64,000 nt of DNA from LD21 sp963715785 (GTDB lineage Bacteria; Bacteroidota; Bacteroidia; Bacteroidales; VadinHA17): positions 2,046,001-2,110,000 of the forward strand of contig OY970276.1 of NCBI GenBank assembly GCA_963715785.1, written 5' to 3'. Under the pieces are notes generated by a model. The model ran no database searches. It saw only the letters and a list, made by a program, of their open reading frames with translations, and was not told the origin of the DNA. The translations under genes and the position numbers were made by a program. Shown one piece after another: positions 9,318 through 18,888 of the stretch; position 1 is the stretch's first letter; every line of letters begins with the position of its first letter.

Positions 9318-10658
9318 ATGACTAAGAAAAATGTCATCATAATTGGTGCAGCAGGTCGCGATTTTCACAATTTCAACACATGCTACAGAGATAATGAGTA
9401 TTATAATGTGGTCGCCTTCACAGCGGCTCAGATTCCCGATATCGACGGAAGAAAATATCCGAAAGAGCTGGCAGGGAAACTGTATCCCGATGGGATCCCT
9501 ATATTTGCAGAAGAGAATCTTCCGGCCCTGATAAAGAAATATAATGTTAACGATTGTGTGTTTTCATACAGCGACGTCACATACCAGAAAGTAATGGGAG
9601 TGAGCGCAATAGTTAATGCTGCCGGTGCGAATTTTATCTTGCTTGGACCCGCAGATACGATGGTAAAAAGCATTAAACCTCTGATTGCAGTTGGTGCAAT
9701 TCGTACAGGTTGCGGTAAGAGCCAGACATCGAGAAAAGTTATTGAGCTTCTTATGGAGAAAGGGCTGAAAGTCGTTGCTATACGCCATCCGATGCCCTAT
9801 GGTGATCTTAATGCCCAGAAAGTACAGCGTTTTGCCGAGGTGAAAGATCTTGAAAAACATAAATGTACTGTCGAGGAGATGGAGGAATATGAGCCCCATG
9901 TAGTGCGTGGCAATGTTATTTATGCCGGCGTCGATTATGAAGCGATACTTCGGGAAGCCGAAAAAGATCCTGCCGGATGTGACGTTGTTCTCTGGGACGG
10001 TGGCAATAATGACTTTCCTTTTTACAAACCCGATCTGATGATCACAGTGACTGACCCTCACCGGGCCGGCCATGAACTAAAATATTATCCCGGCGAAGTT
10101 ACTCTCCGTATTGCGGATGTCGTGGTAATTAATAAAATGGATAGCGCTTCTCCTGAGGCAATCCAGATTGTGAGAGAGAGCATTGAGAAAGTTAATCCAA
10201 AAGCAATTGTTGTGGATGGGGCTTCTCCAATAAAAGTCGACGACCCCTCATTGATCAGAGGGAAGAGAGTTCTGGTTGTTGAAGATGGGCCGACTCTGAC
10301 ACATGGTGAGATGAAACTCGGAGCCGGAGTTGTTGCCGCCCGTAAGTTCGGCGCAGCTGAACTGGTCGATCCTCGCCCATATACCGTAGGCAGGCTAAGT
10401 GATACCTTCAGACTATATCCGAATATTGGAACGCTTCTTCCTGCAATGGGCTATGGTGATCAGCAACTGAAAGACCTCGAAACCACAATTAATAATACCG
10501 ATTGTGACAGTGTCATTATTGCCACACCCATCGATCTCAGCAGGATCATAAAGATTAAGAAACCGAATACCAGGGTTTACTATGATCTTCAGGAGATTGG
10601 CGATCCAAATCTCTCACAGGTGATCGATGATTTTGTTAAAAAACATAAACTCAAATAG
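9318..10658 (+). CDS. Cyclic 2,3-diphosphoglycerate synthetase-like GTPase
   Basis: The 446-residue protein resembles the COG2403 predicted GTPase / cyclic 2,3-diphosphoglycerate synthetase family. It opens with an NAD-binding-like N-terminal region (KNVIIIGAAGRDFHNFN). A P-loop lies at about residues 126-138 (VGAIRTGCGKSQTSRKV), then DVVLWDGGNNDFPFYKPDLMITVTDPHR and VVINKMD, the NKxD guanine-specificity motif. In methanogens the relative makes cyclic 2,3-DPG, a thermoprotectant; that activity is not established here. A strong Shine-Dalgarno site AAGGAGG at 9308-9314, unusual in this phylum, precedes the ATG. The gene is monocistronic, ending in a clear terminator. Confidence 0.82.
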   Translation: MTKKNVIIIGAAGRDFHNFNTCYRDNEYYNVVAFTAAQIPDIDGRKYPKELAGKLYPDGIPIFAEENLPALIKKYNVNDCVFSYSDVTYQKVMGVSAIVNAAGANFILLGPADTMVKSIKPLIAVGAIRTGCGKSQTSRKVIELLMEKGLKVVAIRHPMPYGDLNAQKVQRFAEVKDLEKHKCTVEEMEEYEPHVVRGNVIYAGVDYEAILREAEKDPAGCDVVLWDGGNNDFPFYKPDLMITVTDPHRAGHELKYYPGEVTLRIADVVVINKMDSASPEAIQIVRESIEKVNPKAIVVDGASPIKVDDPSLIRGKRVLVVEDGPTLTHGEMKLGAGVVAARKFGAAELVDPRPYTVGRLSDTFRLYPNIGTLLPAMGYGDQQLKDLETTINNTDCDSVIIATPIDLSRIIKIKKPNTRVYYDLQEIGDPNLSQVIDDFVKKHKLK

Positions 10659-10678
10659 GCAGAGGATTTTCATAACAC

Positions 10679-10708
10679 AAAAAAAGGAGGTTTTCGGCCT
10701 CCTTTTTT
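10679..10708 (+). terminator. Rho-independent terminator after the GTPase gene
   Basis: An A-rich arm ending GGAGG, a TTTTCGG loop and CCTCC followed by T6 form a strong hairpin 21 bp after the GTPase stop. The symmetrical A and T tracts would also allow termination of leftward transcripts. Confidence 0.85.
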
Positions 10709-10757
10709 GTTTACTGCTTTAAATAATATTTTAAAAAGACTTACGGTTAAAACCAGA

Positions 10758-13091
10758 TTACTTTATTATTTTTTTGTATTTCTCAACTCGTGCATCTTTA
10801 ATAATGCCGCTCCAGTTCAAGCCGTAGCCAAAATCATATGTATTTCCTTCTGAATCTACATGGCAGACCATGTCAAAAGGTACATCCTCTTTCTGGGTCT
10901 CAACCGTTTTCATATCTGCCGGCATCTGTAACGGCAACAATCCTGAAGGCTCAGCCGTACCTGATATAATATCAAGGATAGCCTGGTCCTGCACGTCAAA
11001 ATTAACTATAATGGCATCAGCATCCTTTTCAAATTCACTGAATACCATTGGTTTAGCCATGGCTATCGAAACTATTACAGGTTTGTTTTTCATAGCTTTC
11101 CTGGTATCCAGAACCATCTTCAGATCACCAGCGTTTGTGGCTGTTACTGTTTTTCCCTTGTATGTCCTGTTGGTAAATTTCTCCAGGGGATCTCCTCCCG
11201 CTATGCTGGGATCGCGTGCAAACACTGCCTTATATGGGCCATACTGGAGACTTATCGGAACATATCCGTTTCCGCCTTTCTTAACATCGGCAGCATCGTA
11301 GCCGCTGCCTGAATTCGGGCTTCTTATTACAACAAGCGCAAAATCTGCTTCAGCAGGGTTGTCTGTAACATTGAAGTACTTCTTAACCAGGTTCAGATTG
11401 ATCGGATATGAGACCGACTCTGGTGTCGGGCCTCCGAAGAAATCCTTTCCTGCAGGTGTAACTCTTTTTGGGATATATACAGTTTTCTGTTTAGCCAGTG
11501 GGAGCGCTTTATTCTTGTTCTTCAGCATGATTATTGACTTCAGCTGAGCTTCATATCCGGCTTTCATGAATTCCTCATTCCCTACAATCTTTTTTGTTTC
11601 ATCAACATTCAGATAAGGATTTTCGAAAAGTCCGACCCTCAGAATATTTTTTAAGAGACGAACGGCAGATTGTTCTAACCGTGCTCTCATAAATGCTTCA
11701 CCATGCTCTTTAACTCCCATCTGATAAGCTTCAATTACAGGTCCTGCATCATTATTCCCGCCAAACTGATCCACTCCGGCCATCATAATTTTATAATGCC
11801 TTTCAGGAATTGTAAGATTCTCAACACCCCAGCAGGTGGTTCCAAAGCCATCTACTGCCTTCTCATTTGAAGTGACACCCCAGTCGGTACAGATAACTCC
11901 GTCGAAGCCATATTTCCCGCGCAGAAGATCACTGATTATATATTTATTATAACTGTTCCCGACATTTTCGTTGTTATGTTTGTCGATGCCGTAGGATATT
12001 GTATAATAAGGCATTACTGCGGAAGCCATCTTTGTTTCTCCATCAAGCTTGAGAGCACCTTCAGTAAATGGAATGAGGTGATCAGCTAAATTATTGCCAG
12101 GATAAACAGCATATTTTCCAAAGGCAAAATGTGCATCTCTGCCTGCCTCTTCGGGTCCGCCACCCGGCCAGTGTTTTATCATAGTGTTTACGCTGGTGTA
12201 TCCCCATCCTCCGGAAATCACCTTGTCGCCCACTGATGTCTGGAAGCCATCAACATATGCACGGGCCATATCGGCTGTTAGCTGTGGATTTTCGCCAAAT
12301 GTACCGTTAACTCTTGCCCATCGTGGTTCTGTGGCAAGATCAATTTGAGGTGAAAGGGCAGTAGCAATACCTAATGCGCGATATTCCTTTGCCGCAATCT
12401 GTCCGAACTGCTTCACAACAGCCGGATCAAAAGTTGCTGCCATGCCAAGAGAGCCTGGCCACATTGAGATCTGACCCGCCGAACCAACATTATATTCAAC
12501 ATCAGAAGTTGCACGATGTCTTGGATCTGAACTGTTATTTGCAGGTATTCCAAATCCGATACCTTCACATAATGCCTGTACTTTATTATTCCAGAGAGCT
12601 GCTACCTCAGGGCTCTGTACTGTGGTAACCAGTACATGACGGAGATTATCGCTGGTGAGAAATTTGATCTGCTGATCGCTCAGATCGTATGGCTTAGCAC
12701 CGCTTTCTGCATATGGTTTTCCATTATATGTACTTGCTCCAAAACGGGTGTTGCCTGATGGAATCGCCTGGTGTGCACTGTAAAGCATCAGACCCGCAAT
12801 CTGGTCGACACTCATTTTTGAAGCCAGATCTTTTGCCCGCTCCTCAGCGCCCAACCGCCAGTCTTCATATTTGTCAAGTTTGCCATTTTTATTCAGGTCC
12901 TTGAAAGCAAGACCGTTAACTGTTATTATTTTAATATGCGAGGTCGTATCGTAACCAAGAGTCTGGCCTGCTTTGTTCATTACAATCCTAATAGATCCCG
13001 ACCCTGATTCGGTCCAGTTTTTACAGCTGCCAAAAGACAGGGAGATTGCCAAAGCAATAATCAGATAGAAAGGCGTTCCGGATTTTTTCAT
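10758..13091 (-). CDS. Glycoside hydrolase family 3 beta-glucosidase, lipoprotein
   Basis: This 777-residue exported hydrolase of family GH3 probably releases terminal glucose or related sugars from oligosaccharides. The N-terminus has a lipoprotein signal (LIIALAISLSFGSC, lipobox FGSC at about 20-23). A dockerin-like EF-hand segment (FKDLNKNGKLDKYEDWRL, about 58-75) precedes the catalytic domain; this insertion is common in Bacteroidota GH3 enzymes. The GH3 motif MIKHWPGGGPEEAGRDAHF and the nucleophile segment GFDGVICTDWGVTSNEKA (catalytic Asp near residue 399) are present. A C-terminal GH3_C domain runs from about 520 (SIIMLKNKNKALPL). No SusC/SusD pair is next to it. The true substrate is unknown. 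Confidence 0.92.
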   Translation of the reverse strand: MKKSGTPFYLIIALAISLSFGSCKNWTESGSGSIRIVMNKAGQTLGYDTTSHIKIITVNGLAFKDLNKNGKLDKYEDWRLGAEERAKDLASKMSVDQIAGLMLYSAHQAIPSGNTRFGASTYNGKPYAESGAKPYDLSDQQIKFLTSDNLRHVLVTTVQSPEVAALWNNKVQALCEGIGFGIPANNSSDPRHRATSDVEYNVGSAGQISMWPGSLGMAATFDPAVVKQFGQIAAKEYRALGIATALSPQIDLATEPRWARVNGTFGENPQLTADMARAYVDGFQTSVGDKVISGGWGYTSVNTMIKHWPGGGPEEAGRDAHFAFGKYAVYPGNNLADHLIPFTEGALKLDGETKMASAVMPYYTISYGIDKHNNENVGNSYNKYIISDLLRGKYGFDGVICTDWGVTSNEKAVDGFGTTCWGVENLTIPERHYKIMMAGVDQFGGNNDAGPVIEAYQMGVKEHGEAFMRARLEQSAVRLLKNILRVGLFENPYLNVDETKKIVGNEEFMKAGYEAQLKSIIMLKNKNKALPLAKQKTVYIPKRVTPAGKDFFGGPTPESVSYPINLNLVKKYFNVTDNPAEADFALVVIRSPNSGSGYDAADVKKGGNGYVPISLQYGPYKAVFARDPSIAGGDPLEKFTNRTYKGKTVTATNAGDLKMVLDTRKAMKNKPVIVSIAMAKPMVFSEFEKDADAIIVNFDVQDQAILDIISGTAEPSGLLPLQMPADMKTVETQKEDVPFDMVCHVDSEGNTYDFGYGLNWSGIIKDARVEKYKKIIK

Positions 13092-13203
13092 ACCATTTTA
13101 GATGAGGTTAATTAAATAAGCTTCATTTATTATAAGGTGTTCCTGTTATACTTTTAATAATTGCCACTGAAATAAACCTTTGGGCCAGGTGATAAAAAAT
13201 TTA

Positions 13204-13228
13204 TCCTAAGGTACGTCAAGGCTTAGGA
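13204..13228 (-). terminator. Possible terminator downstream of pgi
   Basis: TCCTAAG and CTTAGGA form a perfect 7-bp stem around an 11-base loop. On the minus strand it is followed by ATAAATTTTTT, giving a weak rho-independent shape about 40 bp after the pgi stop. Confidence 0.4.
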
Positions 13229-13269
13229 ACGATCAGAATAAAAAATGTTAAATATGATTAAATATTCTT

Positions 13270-14610
13270 TTAGAATCTCTCTTTTAGTTTTTTACCGGCT
13301 TCTTCATAGCCCGGCTTATTAAGCAGGGCAAACATATTCTTTTTATAAGCCTCAACTCCTGGTTGGTCAAATGGGTTGACATCGAGAATGTATCCGCTTA
13401 TTGCACAAGCCATTTCAAAGAAATAGATAAGCTGTCCCGTATAGAATTCATCGAGTTCAGGTATGGTTATGGTTATTATGGGGACATTGCCGTCGTTATG
13501 AGCGAGAGTAGTTCCCATTTCAGCGTTGTGATTTACTTCAGTAAGGCTTTTTCCTGCCAGATAATTCAGCTGGTCGGAGTCATCTTTCTCAAAAGGGATT
13601 GTAAGCTTTTTAGCAGGCTTTTTCACTGATATGATTGTTTCAAAAAGTATTCTCTGGCCGTCCTGAATATATTGACCCATTGAATGAAGATCAGTAGTAA
13701 GATCAACGGATGCAGGGAAAATGCCTTTCCCGTCTTTTCCTTCACTCTCCCCGTACAACTGCTTCCACCACTCAGAGAAAAAATGAAGCTTCGGTGTAAA
13801 ACCAACCATTATTTCGATGAGCTTTCCGCTCTGCAGCAGCAAGTTCCTGGCCGATGCATAGAGCAGGGAAGGATTGGTTTCTGCATGTTTATTTTTTCTT
13901 GTAATCTCTTCAATCGCTGTTGCTCCCTTTACAAGCGAGCGTATATCAAATCCGCTTATTGCAATTGGCAGCAGACCGACCGGTGTCAAAACCGAATATC
14001 TTCCGCCTATGTTATCGGGAATGATGAATGTTTCATAACCATTTGCCTGAGCGAGTGATCTGAGAGCTCCCTTCTTTTCATCGGTTATAGCGATTATTCT
14101 CTCAGCTGCATCAGATTTGCCTATCTTTTTTTCCAGATGGTCCTTTAGTATTCTGAAAGCGATGGCCGGTTCGGTTGTCGTTCCCGATTTTGAGATAACT
14201 ACGATTGAGTAGTTCCTGTCATTCAGCAGTTCAATGAGTTCAGCCAGATAATCTTCACTAATATTCTGACCGGCAAAAATAACATCATGATGTTTATTCT
14301 TCATAAGAGGGGCGAAGGAGTTTGAAAGCGCTTCAATAACTGCCCTTGAACCGAGATATGAACCTCCGATTCCTATTACAATGGTTGTATCTGAAACAGA
14401 CCTCAACCGGTTTGCAGTCTTTTCTATCTTTTCTAGCTGAGGCAGTATATCATTTGGCAGATTGAGCCAGCCAAGAAAATCATTTCCGGGACCGGTGCCC
14501 GAATTGAGCGAATCGAGGTGGCGTACTGATTGCTGAGCATTCGCAACCACTTCTTCAAATGATACAAATTTGCTGATGGTTTTTAGACTGATACTTAAAT
14601 TCTCCTTCAT
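13270..14610 (-). CDS. pgi: Glucose-6-phosphate isomerase
   Basis: PGI interconverts glucose-6-phosphate and fructose-6-phosphate in the cytoplasm. The 446 residues fit the shorter bacterial PGI type. Visible signatures are IGIGGSYLGSRAVIEAL near residue 80, the sugar-phosphate site VVISKSGTTTEPAIAFR near 136-152, GGRYSVLTPVGLLP near 203 and the C-terminal QPGVEAYKKNMF with the catalytic Lys. It stands between an inverted repeat at its 3' side and the DUF2807 lipoprotein gene upstream, without an obvious operon partner. Confidence 0.96.
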   Translation of the reverse strand: MKENLSISLKTISKFVSFEEVVANAQQSVRHLDSLNSGTGPGNDFLGWLNLPNDILPQLEKIEKTANRLRSVSDTTIVIGIGGSYLGSRAVIEALSNSFAPLMKNKHHDVIFAGQNISEDYLAELIELLNDRNYSIVVISKSGTTTEPAIAFRILKDHLEKKIGKSDAAERIIAITDEKKGALRSLAQANGYETFIIPDNIGGRYSVLTPVGLLPIAISGFDIRSLVKGATAIEEITRKNKHAETNPSLLYASARNLLLQSGKLIEIMVGFTPKLHFFSEWWKQLYGESEGKDGKGIFPASVDLTTDLHSMGQYIQDGQRILFETIISVKKPAKKLTIPFEKDDSDQLNYLAGKSLTEVNHNAEMGTTLAHNDGNVPIITITIPELDEFYTGQLIYFFEMACAISGYILDVNPFDQPGVEAYKKNMFALLNKPGYEEAGKKLKERF

Positions 14611-14747
14611 TTCCTTGATTTTCAGTTAAGATTAAATTTGTTTTATTCAGGGCTCTTCACGTTCTCACTTTGTGCCCCTTTTAGGTTTATGAATTTGATT
14701 ATTACCTATATGGGACACAGGGTATACATGAAGTTCACAAAGGTAAG

Positions 14748-14780
14748 AAAAAAGCCGTCGGTAGAATTCCGGCGGCTTTT
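14748..14780 (-). terminator. Rho-independent terminator after the DUF2807 gene
   Basis: Read leftward, GCCGCCGG, a 7-base loop and CCGACGGC (one G:T pair) form a GC-rich stem followed by T6. It lies 30 bp after the stop of the DUF2807 gene and before pgi, separating the two. Confidence 0.8.
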
Positions 14781-14809
14781 AATAATGCTTGAAATATAGA
14801 GATTTGAAG

Positions 14810-15529
14810 TTATCTTTTATGGACGCCTCCTGCACTTGAGGAGTGTGAATCAACATATTTGGGATCACCTTTATAATTAACATCCCCTGCACTCGAAGCT
14901 CTTGCAGTCAGTCTTTCCGACACATTAATATCTGCATCACCGGCACTCGAGACGGAAACATCGGCCTCTCTTGATTGAAGATCATATGCATTCAGATTGC
15001 CAGCACTGCTAAGATCAGCTCTTAGCTTATCAGTTTCTCCTGTTAAAGAGATATCACCTGAGCTGCTTATATCAATATCAATATTTTTAGTTTTGACCTC
15101 AAGCTTAATATCACCTGCACTGCTGGCTGATAAATCGAGCCGGTCAGTATTTATCGGACTCTCTCCATAGACATCGCCTGCACTGGTGGTCTTCACTGAA
15201 TTAATCTCATTCATTGTAACATATACCCTTTTTCTGTCAGCACTGCGTATATTATATTCACTGTAGACATTCAGAACACCTCCTCGCACCTCGGTAAGTA
15301 TGTATTCATGAAGGTTTTCGTCGGCCTCAACGGTTACCGATTCTTTTTCACCCTGTTTGAGATAGACATCAATTCCTGAACTTACTTTCAGACCAGTGAA
15401 GGATCCGGTTTTCCTTTCCTCAGATACCACTTTCCCATGGCCTTCCACTGTTTTCCAGAATTGTCCCTGGATACAGGAAGTGAGACCGAGACAGATTAAT
15501 GCAAATGTTAATGATTTAAGGCTTTTCAT
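14810..15529 (-). CDS. DUF2807 (GIN-domain) putative adhesin lipoprotein
   Basis: This 239-residue exported protein has a signal ending in LTSC (lipobox, residues about 16-19) and then a DUF2807 / auto-transporter adhesin head GIN domain. The body is a right-handed repeat-type fold in which SSAGD/SSSGD motifs recur at spacings of about 20 residues (TTSAGDV, SASSAGDIKL, SSSGDISL, SSAGNLN, SSAGDADI, SSAGDVNY, SSAGGV). Such proteins are common in Bacteroidota, are probably anchored to the outer membrane or cell surface, and have no firm function. It has its own terminator. Confidence 0.86.
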   Translation of the reverse strand: MKSLKSLTFALICLGLTSCIQGQFWKTVEGHGKVVSEERKTGSFTGLKVSSGIDVYLKQGEKESVTVEADENLHEYILTEVRGGVLNVYSEYNIRSADRKRVYVTMNEINSVKTTSAGDVYGESPINTDRLDLSASSAGDIKLEVKTKNIDIDISSSGDISLTGETDKLRADLSSAGNLNAYDLQSREADVSVSSAGDADINVSERLTARASSAGDVNYKGDPKYVDSHSSSAGGVHKR

Positions 15530-15721
15530 ACTTCTGTTATATTAGTTTTGCGAACTTCAATCCATATAAAGACAGCGGGAAAAATATTCTGTTGCATTCA
15601 GAACAAAATAATTTCAAGGTTTGGTATAAGATATTTCTGAACATGCTTGTCAGCATGTGTCACTTTGGGATTCCTGAAAGCAGGAAATGGTATTTGCGGA
15701 AAATCAGACTCCTTTATGATA

Positions 15722-16864
15722 TTAATGCCACTTAAATATCTTTAGTCCCACGGAAAAAAACACTGTCCCGGTGGCAAGGAGTATCAGAATCGGAACCATG
15801 ACTTCGTGATAACCTGCGCCTTCATTGTAGATACTTCTGATTCCATCAGTAAGTATCGTCAGGGGAATATATTTAATAAAAGGCAGGCTCCAGTCGGGGA
15901 AATTCTGGTAGCTGAAGAATATTCCTGACAGTATCATCATTGGAAAGACGACAAAATTAATCAGTCCGTTTCCTACTTCGGTATTGGAGGTATGGGATGA
16001 CGCAAATACAGCAATCCCGGCGAAGGCTATATTTCCAGCCAGGAAGATTGCAATCAGAGCCGAAATATTACCCTGAATTGTCATTTTAAAGGCGACGAGT
16101 GCAAACAGCAAGAGGACAAGCGATTCAATAAAGTTCATCGTGATTCTTACTGTTATAAGGGCTATAAGGAAATGCGATTTTTTCATGGGTGTGGCAACCA
16201 GCCTTCTCAGAAGTTTCTTGGATCTTTTCTCAATAATTCCATAGCTGATACCCCACATGCTTGACATCATGACACCCATAGCTATAAGTCCGGGTACGAG
16301 AAAATCTATATACCTGGTACCGGTAACCGTAAGCGGTTTAATCTCAGCACTGTTCTCCACAGGTTGAATTTTGCCTTTCCCTACAACTGAACTGAGTTTG
16401 AGATAGGTCAGTTGGGCATCGGGATTCATTGGGTCGAAATGGTATTCCACGGAATCGTTTTTCCCGGCAATAAGCACATTGATGGTACCACGTTTAAGAA
16501 ACCTCACTGCATCGTCCCACTTCATCTTATAGAAAAGGAAAACAGAGTTACCAAGCTTCTCATCCTTTATTGTATATTTCCATTTCCAGGTATCTGTCTT
16601 CCCTGAAACGTTTTTTTCGCATTTTGTCTGCAGGAAATCCTCAATGGCTGACATCTCAGATCCTGCATCTGTTCTGTCGGTAAGATTAATGACGGCCACT
16701 TTCCTTATGACATCTGCTTTTTTAGTGAACGCAAGACCAAGTCCCACCGACATTAGTATCGGGAAAAGGATGCCCCAGAAAAGCACTCCGGGCTCTCTTA
16801 TTATTTCACGGAACAGGGCAGATATGAGCTGCCATAGCTGTTTAAACCTGACCCATTTATTCAT
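15722..16864 (-). CDS. ABC-2 type transporter permease
   Basis: This 380-residue inner-membrane permease has one N-terminal helix (about 20-50, GVLFWGILFPILMSVGLGLAF). A periplasmic domain of about 130 residues and five helices follow (GLIAMGVMMSSMWGISYG, GNIAFAGIAVFA, FPMMILSGIFFSYQNFP). The sequence LLRRLVATPMKKSHFL is typical of ABC-2 membrane family 3 permeases. The start overlaps the stop of the ATPase gene by 8 bp, so the two are translationally coupled and form an exporter. The substrate is not evident. Confidence 0.9.
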   Translation of the reverse strand: MNKWVRFKQLWQLISALFREIIREPGVLFWGILFPILMSVGLGLAFTKKADVIRKVAVINLTDRTDAGSEMSAIEDFLQTKCEKNVSGKTDTWKWKYTIKDEKLGNSVFLFYKMKWDDAVRFLKRGTINVLIAGKNDSVEYHFDPMNPDAQLTYLKLSSVVGKGKIQPVENSAEIKPLTVTGTRYIDFLVPGLIAMGVMMSSMWGISYGIIEKRSKKLLRRLVATPMKKSHFLIALITVRITMNFIESLVLLLFALVAFKMTIQGNISALIAIFLAGNIAFAGIAVFASSHTSNTEVGNGLINFVVFPMMILSGIFFSYQNFPDWSLPFIKYIPLTILTDGIRSIYNEGAGYHEVMVPILILLATGTVFFSVGLKIFKWH

Positions 16865-17792
16865 TTATCTTTCTTCCTGTAAGTGAAACAAACAAATCAT
16901 CAAGAGTTTTTCGGCGGCATTCCATATGTTTGAGTGTAATATTCCTTGATTTCATGAAAGACATAAATGCAGGAAGCTCGGTTTCAAAATTAGTCAGAGT
17001 TATATATCCCTTTTCCTCCGATTCACCCCGATGAATTAAAAATGGCAATTCAGGCGAACTGATATCATTCTGAAAAAGTGGGGATTCGGCTGTAAATTCA
17101 ACAACTTTTTCCTGTGTTTCCTCTTCCAGCAGCTGTTGGAGTGTGCCCTCTTTCAAAATAAGGCCATTATCCATGATTACTATATAATCACACAGGTTTT
17201 CAGCCTCTTCCATATAATGAGTGGTGAGGATCATTGAGGTATCGGCTTTTGGCTTAAGGGCTTTGAGGATTTCCCAGATTTCCCTCCTTGCATTTGGATC
17301 CAGGCCGGTGGTAGGCTCATCAAGAAGAAGGATAGCCGGATTGTTTATAAGTGAAATTCCGATAGCAAGACGTTGCCTTTGACCTCCTGAAAGGTTTACG
17401 ACATAGGATTTTCGCTTCTCCTCAAGTCCCACAATTTCAATTATCTTATTTACACGGTCTTTCCCCAGATTAAAAAACCTCGCAAAAAGCAAAAGAGTTT
17501 CAGAAACGCGCAGTTTATCGATGAACCTGGTTTCCTGTAGTGAAAGTCCTATTATTTTGTGGAGCTCATCTTCATTTCCTTTCCACTTTTTTCCCATTAT
17601 AAAAATTTCGCCCTTATCCGGTTTCTGAATACCCTCGATCATCTCAACAAGTGTTGTTTTCCCGGCCCCATTTGGTCCGAGAAGCGCAACGAACTGGCCT
17701 TTTGGGATATTCAGATCGATACCTTTTACTGCCTGGACTGTTTTAAAGGATTTCCAGACATTTTTAACTTCTATAACAGGATCAGTATGCAT
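16857..17792 (-). CDS. ABC transporter ATP-binding protein (partner of the ABC-2 permease)
   Basis: The 311-residue ATPase has Walker A GPNGAGKTTLVEMI near residue 38, the Q-loop LSLQETRF, signature LSGGQRQRLAIG near 138, Walker B ILLLDEPTTGLDP near 158 and the H-loop LTTHYMEEAE. The C-terminal 80 residues form the accessory region common in drug- or polysaccharide-type ABC-2 exporters. It is first in a two-gene operon with the permease, divergent from the PstS-like gene. Confidence 0.93.
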   Translation of the reverse strand: MHTDPVIEVKNVWKSFKTVQAVKGIDLNIPKGQFVALLGPNGAGKTTLVEMIEGIQKPDKGEIFIMGKKWKGNEDELHKIIGLSLQETRFIDKLRVSETLLLFARFFNLGKDRVNKIIEIVGLEEKRKSYVVNLSGGQRQRLAIGISLINNPAILLLDEPTTGLDPNARREIWEILKALKPKADTSMILTTHYMEEAENLCDYIVIMDNGLILKEGTLQQLLEEETQEKVVEFTAESPLFQNDISSPELPFLIHRGESEEKGYITLTNFETELPAFMSFMKSRNITLKHMECRRKTLDDLFVSLTGRKINE

Positions 17793-17906
17793 TTAAAAAT
17801 ATCAGGCGAAATTTAAAATAATTTTGGATAGGAATAGATGAAACCAATCAAAACCTAACAATTTTGTATTGTCCAATGTTCGTATTTTTTGTAACTTTAA
17901 AAAAAA

Positions 17907-18887
17907 ATGAGCTCTTCTAAAAGTACTATGCTTGTTTTGTGCATGGTTTTATTAATTGGCTGCAAACCAGGAAAGTCAGATCAGAAACAGGATCAATTAC
18001 CTGTTGAATCAAAGAATGAAATATCGGGTAGCTTCACTATCAGCGGTTCTTATGCACTTTATCCGCTGGTTAAGAAATTAAGCATTGATTTCATGAAGAT
18101 TCATTCTTCAGTGAAAATTATTGTGACAGAAGGAAGTACAGGACTGGGAATAGATGATCTTATTGCAAAAAAAAGTCAGCTTGCAATGATCTCCAGGCCA
18201 CTCACCGATGAGGAGGAGTCAGAAGATATCTGGATTGTCCCGGTTGCCAAGGAAGGGGTTGCTCCCATAATAAATCAATCGAATCCATTTGTTAAAAGGA
18301 TTCTTGAACACGGAATAAATCCTCAGAAATTTATAGAATTGTTTACAGGCAATGAACCTATGACATGGGGTGAATTGCTTGATACTACTTCAAAAGACAG
18401 GGTTGTTTTTTGTACTCGTGCCGATGAATCAGGAGCCGCCTCTGTATGGGCTAACTTTTTATGGAAGGAGAGCACTGATCTGAAAGGGATAAAGGTAAAT
18501 GGCGATCAGGAAATGATCAGGAATATTCAGGGGAACAAGCTGGCTATAGGTTATTGTAACTTTGCTTATGCATTTGATTCTTCTTCCGGCGAAAGAGTTA
18601 AGGACATCCAGGTAATTCCGATCGATCTCGATTTTGATAAACTAATCGACAGGAAAGAGGTCCCGTTTACAAATATAAATAAAGCCCATCGTGGGTTATG
18701 GCTTGGCTATTATCCTAAGAATCTTACAAGGGAGCTGACTGTAGGATCAGTGGGAAAACCCACCGACCCTGCAATTTTAGAGTTTCTCAGATATATTCTC
18801 ACCACAGGTCAGACTGAAGTTGCCGGCACAGGTTTGTGTGAGCTGAACGATTTTTATATTAAGAAAGCACTCGATAATCTGAAATAG
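17907..18887 (+). CDS. PstS-like phosphate-binding lipoprotein
   Basis: The 326-residue protein has a lipoprotein signal (MLVLCMVLLIGC, lipobox LIGC) followed by a type II periplasmic-binding fold of the PstS/PBP-like family. SGSYALYPLVKKL, VTEGSTGLGIDDLI and SRADESGAASVW-like segments (TRADESGAASVWANFLW) line the phosphate pocket in homologues. The end of the sequence lacks further domains. No pstC, pstA or pstB lies nearby, so it could be an orphan phosphate binder or sensor. Its stop is one base from the stop of the convergent upp. Confidence 0.85.
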   Translation: MSSSKSTMLVLCMVLLIGCKPGKSDQKQDQLPVESKNEISGSFTISGSYALYPLVKKLSIDFMKIHSSVKIIVTEGSTGLGIDDLIAKKSQLAMISRPLTDEEESEDIWIVPVAKEGVAPIINQSNPFVKRILEHGINPQKFIELFTGNEPMTWGELLDTTSKDRVVFCTRADESGAASVWANFLWKESTDLKGIKVNGDQEMIRNIQGNKLAIGYCNFAYAFDSSSGERVKDIQVIPIDLDFDKLIDRKEVPFTNINKAHRGLWLGYYPKNLTRELTVGSVGKPTDPAILEFLRYILTTGQTEVAGTGLCELNDFYIKKALDNLK

Positions 18888-18888
18888 C

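Noticed and set aside
9564..10073. 169-codon minus-strand open frame inside the GTPase gene
   Set aside because: It is antisense to conserved P-loop and NKxD regions and has no recognisable protein features.
14820..15200. Repeated short DNA motifs resembling an array
   Set aside because: They encode the SSAGD repeats of the DUF2807 protein and vary in sequence and spacing; this is not a CRISPR array.
15641..15658. ACATGC/GCATGT inverted repeat downstream of the ABC-2 permease
   Set aside because: The stem is only 6 bp and no T-run follows, so I do not call it a terminator.
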